Part shown: positions 4,871 to 6,584 of the stretch, piece by piece
Layout of the letters: each line of letters starts with the position of its first letter
Numbering within the stretch: the first letter of the stretch is position 1
Notes under the pieces: generated by a model
Databases searched by the model: none
What the model was told of the DNA's origin: nothing
The model's input: only the letters and a program-made list of their open reading frames with translations
Made by a program: the position numbers and the translations under genes
DNA from: Cetobacterium sp. UBA6069
GTDB taxonomy: Bacteria; Fusobacteriota; Fusobacteriia; Fusobacteriales; Fusobacteriaceae
DNA: 6,584 bases
Direction of reading: 5' to 3'
Assembly (NCBI GenBank): GCA_002428805.1
Contig: DIXX01000091.1
Span: 1,852 to 8,435, forward strand

Positions 4871-6584
4871 GTGTTACAAAAATTTAAAAGAAACTTTTCA
4901 ATTATAGCACATATAGATCACGGTAAATCTACTGTAGCTGATAGACTACTTCAAGCTACTGGAACAGTTACTGAGAGAGAAATGAAAGAACAGCTACTAG
5001 ACTCTATGGAGCTAGAAAGAGAAAAAGGAATTACTATAAAAGCTCAAGCGGTTACTTTAAATTATAAAGCAAAAGATGGTAATGATTATGAATTAAACTT
5101 AATTGATACTCCAGGTCACGTTGACTTTATATACGAGGTATCTCGTTCTTTATCAGCATGTGAAGGAGCACTACTTGTTGTAGATGCTGCTCAAGGTGTT
5201 GAGGCTCAAACTCTTGCTAACGTTTACTTAGCATTAGAAAACAATCTTGATATCGTACCTGTTATCAACAAGATTGACTTACCTGCTGCTGATGTAGATA
5301 AGGTAAAAAATGAAATTGAGGATATTATTGGATTACCTGCTGACGATGCAGTTTTAGTTTCAGCTAAAGCTGGTATTGGTATTGATGATTTATTAGAGGC
5401 AATCGTAGAGAGAGTTCCAGCTCCTACATTTGACGAAGAAGCTCCATTAAAAGCTATGATCTTCGATTCACTATTTGATGACTACCGTGGAGTTATAACT
5501 TATGTTAAAGTTCTTGATGGATGTATCAAAAAAGGTGACAAAATCAAAATTTGGTCAACTGGAAAAGAGTTTGACATTCTTGAGTGTGGAATCTTCGCTC
5601 CTACTAAGAAAGAACAACCTGAATTAAGCTCTGGATCAGTTGGATATATCATAACTGGTATTAAGACAATTCAAGATACGCAAGTTGGAGATACTATAAC
5701 TCACGCTAAAAGACCTTGTCTTGAGCCATTAGAAGGGTTTAGACCAGCTCAATCAATGGTATTTGCTGGATTATATCCTTTATCTACTGATGATTATGAA
5801 GATTTAAGAGAAGCTTTAGAAAAACTTCAATTAAATGATGCTTCATTAACATTCGTTCCTGAAACATCTTTAGCTCTAGGATTTGGATTTAGATGTGGAT
5901 TCTTAGGACTATTACACATGGAAATAATTGTTGAAAGACTTAGAAGAGAGTATGATATAGATTTAATCTCTACATCTCCATCAGTTGAGTACAGAATCAC
6001 TCCAGAAGCTAAAGAAACTTACGTTATCGATAACCCTTGTGATTTCCCAGAAGGTGGAAAATCTAAGTTTATAATCGAAGAACCATACATAAAAGGAAGT
6101 ATTCTTACTCCTAAAGATTATGTTGGAAACGTTATGGAACTTTGCCAAGAAAAAAGAGGAACATATATCGATATGAAATATATTGATGATAATAGAACTA
6201 TGGTAATCTACGAGTTACCGTTAGCTGAAATTGTAATTGATTTCTACGATAAATTAAAATCAAGAACAAAAGGATATGCATCATTTGAATATGAGATGAT
6301 AGGATATAAAGAAGCTTCACTTGTTAAAGTTGATATTCTTGTTTCTGGAAACCCTGTGGATGCGTTCTCGTTCATCGCTCATACTGACCATGCAGCTTCT
6401 AGAGGAAGAGCAATCTGTGAAAAGTTAAAAGAGATTATTCCTAGACAACAGTTCGAAGTACCTATTCAAGCTGCTTTAGGAGCTAAGATTATAGCTAGAG
6501 AAACTATCAAAGCATATAGAAAGAACGTTCTTGCTAAATGTTACGGTGGAGATATCTCGAGAAAGAAGAAACTTTTAGAGAAGC
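4871..6584 (+). CDS. lepA: Elongation factor 4 (LepA), translational GTPase (3' end outside window)
   Basis: Ribosome-binding GTPase related to EF-G; proposed to act in back-translocation, stalled elongation or 30S assembly, and found in nearly all bacteria. 571 of about 600 residues are visible and the frame is intact. GTPase motifs are G1 AHIDHGKST (13-21), switch I G-I-T-I-K-A-Q (53-59), G3 DTPGH (79-83), G4 NKID (133-136) and G5 SAK (164-166). H83 is the catalytic histidine of this class. The [13 protein letters not shown] block (339-351) and the LepA-specific C-terminal domain with [12 protein letters not shown] (556-567) separate it from EF-G, TypA and RF3. The start is GTG, behind its own promoter and a strong Shine-Dalgarno. 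It is transcribed away from the DUF386/DUF1275 operon, and nothing suggests a functional link with it. Sequence wording resembles fusobacterial LepA as recalled. Confidence 0.98.
   Translation, partial: MLQKFKRNFSIIAHIDHGKSTVADRLLQATGTVTEREMKEQLLDSMELEREKGITIKAQAVTLNYKAKDGNDYELNLIDTPGHVDFIYEVSRSLSACEGALLVVDAAQGVEAQTLANVYLALENNLDIVPVINKIDLPAADVDKVKNEIEDIIGLPADDAVLVSAKAGIGIDDLLEAIVERVPAPTFDEEAPLKAMIFDSLFDDYRGVITYVKVLDGCIKKGDKIKIWSTGKEFDILECGIFAPTKKEQPELSSGSVGYIITGIKTIQDTQVGDTITHAKRPCLEPLEGFRPAQSMVFAGLYPLSTDDYEDLREALEKLQLNDASLTFVPETSLALGFGFRCGFLGLLHMEIIVERLRREYDIDLISTSPSVEYRITPEAKETYVIDNPCDFPEGGKSKFIIEEPYIKGSILTPKDYVGNVMELCQEKRGTYIDMKYIDDNRTMVIYELPLAEIVIDFYDKLKSRTKGYASFEYEMIGYKEASLVKVDILVSGNPVDAFSFIAHTDHAASRGRAICEKLKEIIPRQQFEVPIQAALGAKIIARETIKAYRKNVLAKCYGGDISRKKKLLEK

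Overview
The window is AT-rich, densely packed bacterial DNA with strong AGGAGG-type ribosome binding sites. The LepA sequence, the codon use and the Sec signal peptide without a lipobox cysteine on the solute-binding protein suggest a low-GC diderm, most likely a member of the Fusobacteriota (Fusobacterium/Cetobacterium/Ilyobacter type). This placement rests on recalled resemblance, not on a search.

Left part, + strand: the 3' two thirds or more of an ABC exporter half-transporter gene (1-1326, cut by the window edge), followed 31 bp later by a complete gene for a secreted family 5 (peptide/nickel/glutathione type) solute-binding protein (1358-2860). No terminator or clear promoter separates the two, so co-transcription is plausible although the functions differ. 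The solute-binding gene ends in a perfect 34-nt palindrome (2840-2873). It acts as a two-way terminator with the convergent gene and contains the stop codons of both genes.

Middle part, - strand: a compact four-gene operon read from 4722 down to 2864. In order it encodes a YhcH/YjgK/YiaL (DUF386) cupin-like protein, a DUF1275/YoaK membrane protein, a 64-residue protein with four cysteines that I do not recognise, and a thioredoxin-fold protein whose active site is C-M-D-F instead of CxxC. Gaps are 15, 9 and 26 bp, and one Shine-Dalgarno overlaps the preceding stop codon. A sigma70-type promoter (4760-4789) with a near-palindrome over its predicted start site drives it. This operon is the least explained part of the window.

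Right part, + strand: lepA (elongation factor 4), starting at GTG 4871 behind a near-consensus promoter (4808-4836) and running off the right edge after 571 codons. The lepA promoter and the operon promoter are back to back in the 148-bp intergenic region 4723-4870, the largest non-coding stretch here. There are no rRNA or tRNA genes, insertion sequences, CRISPR arrays or gaps over 300 bp.
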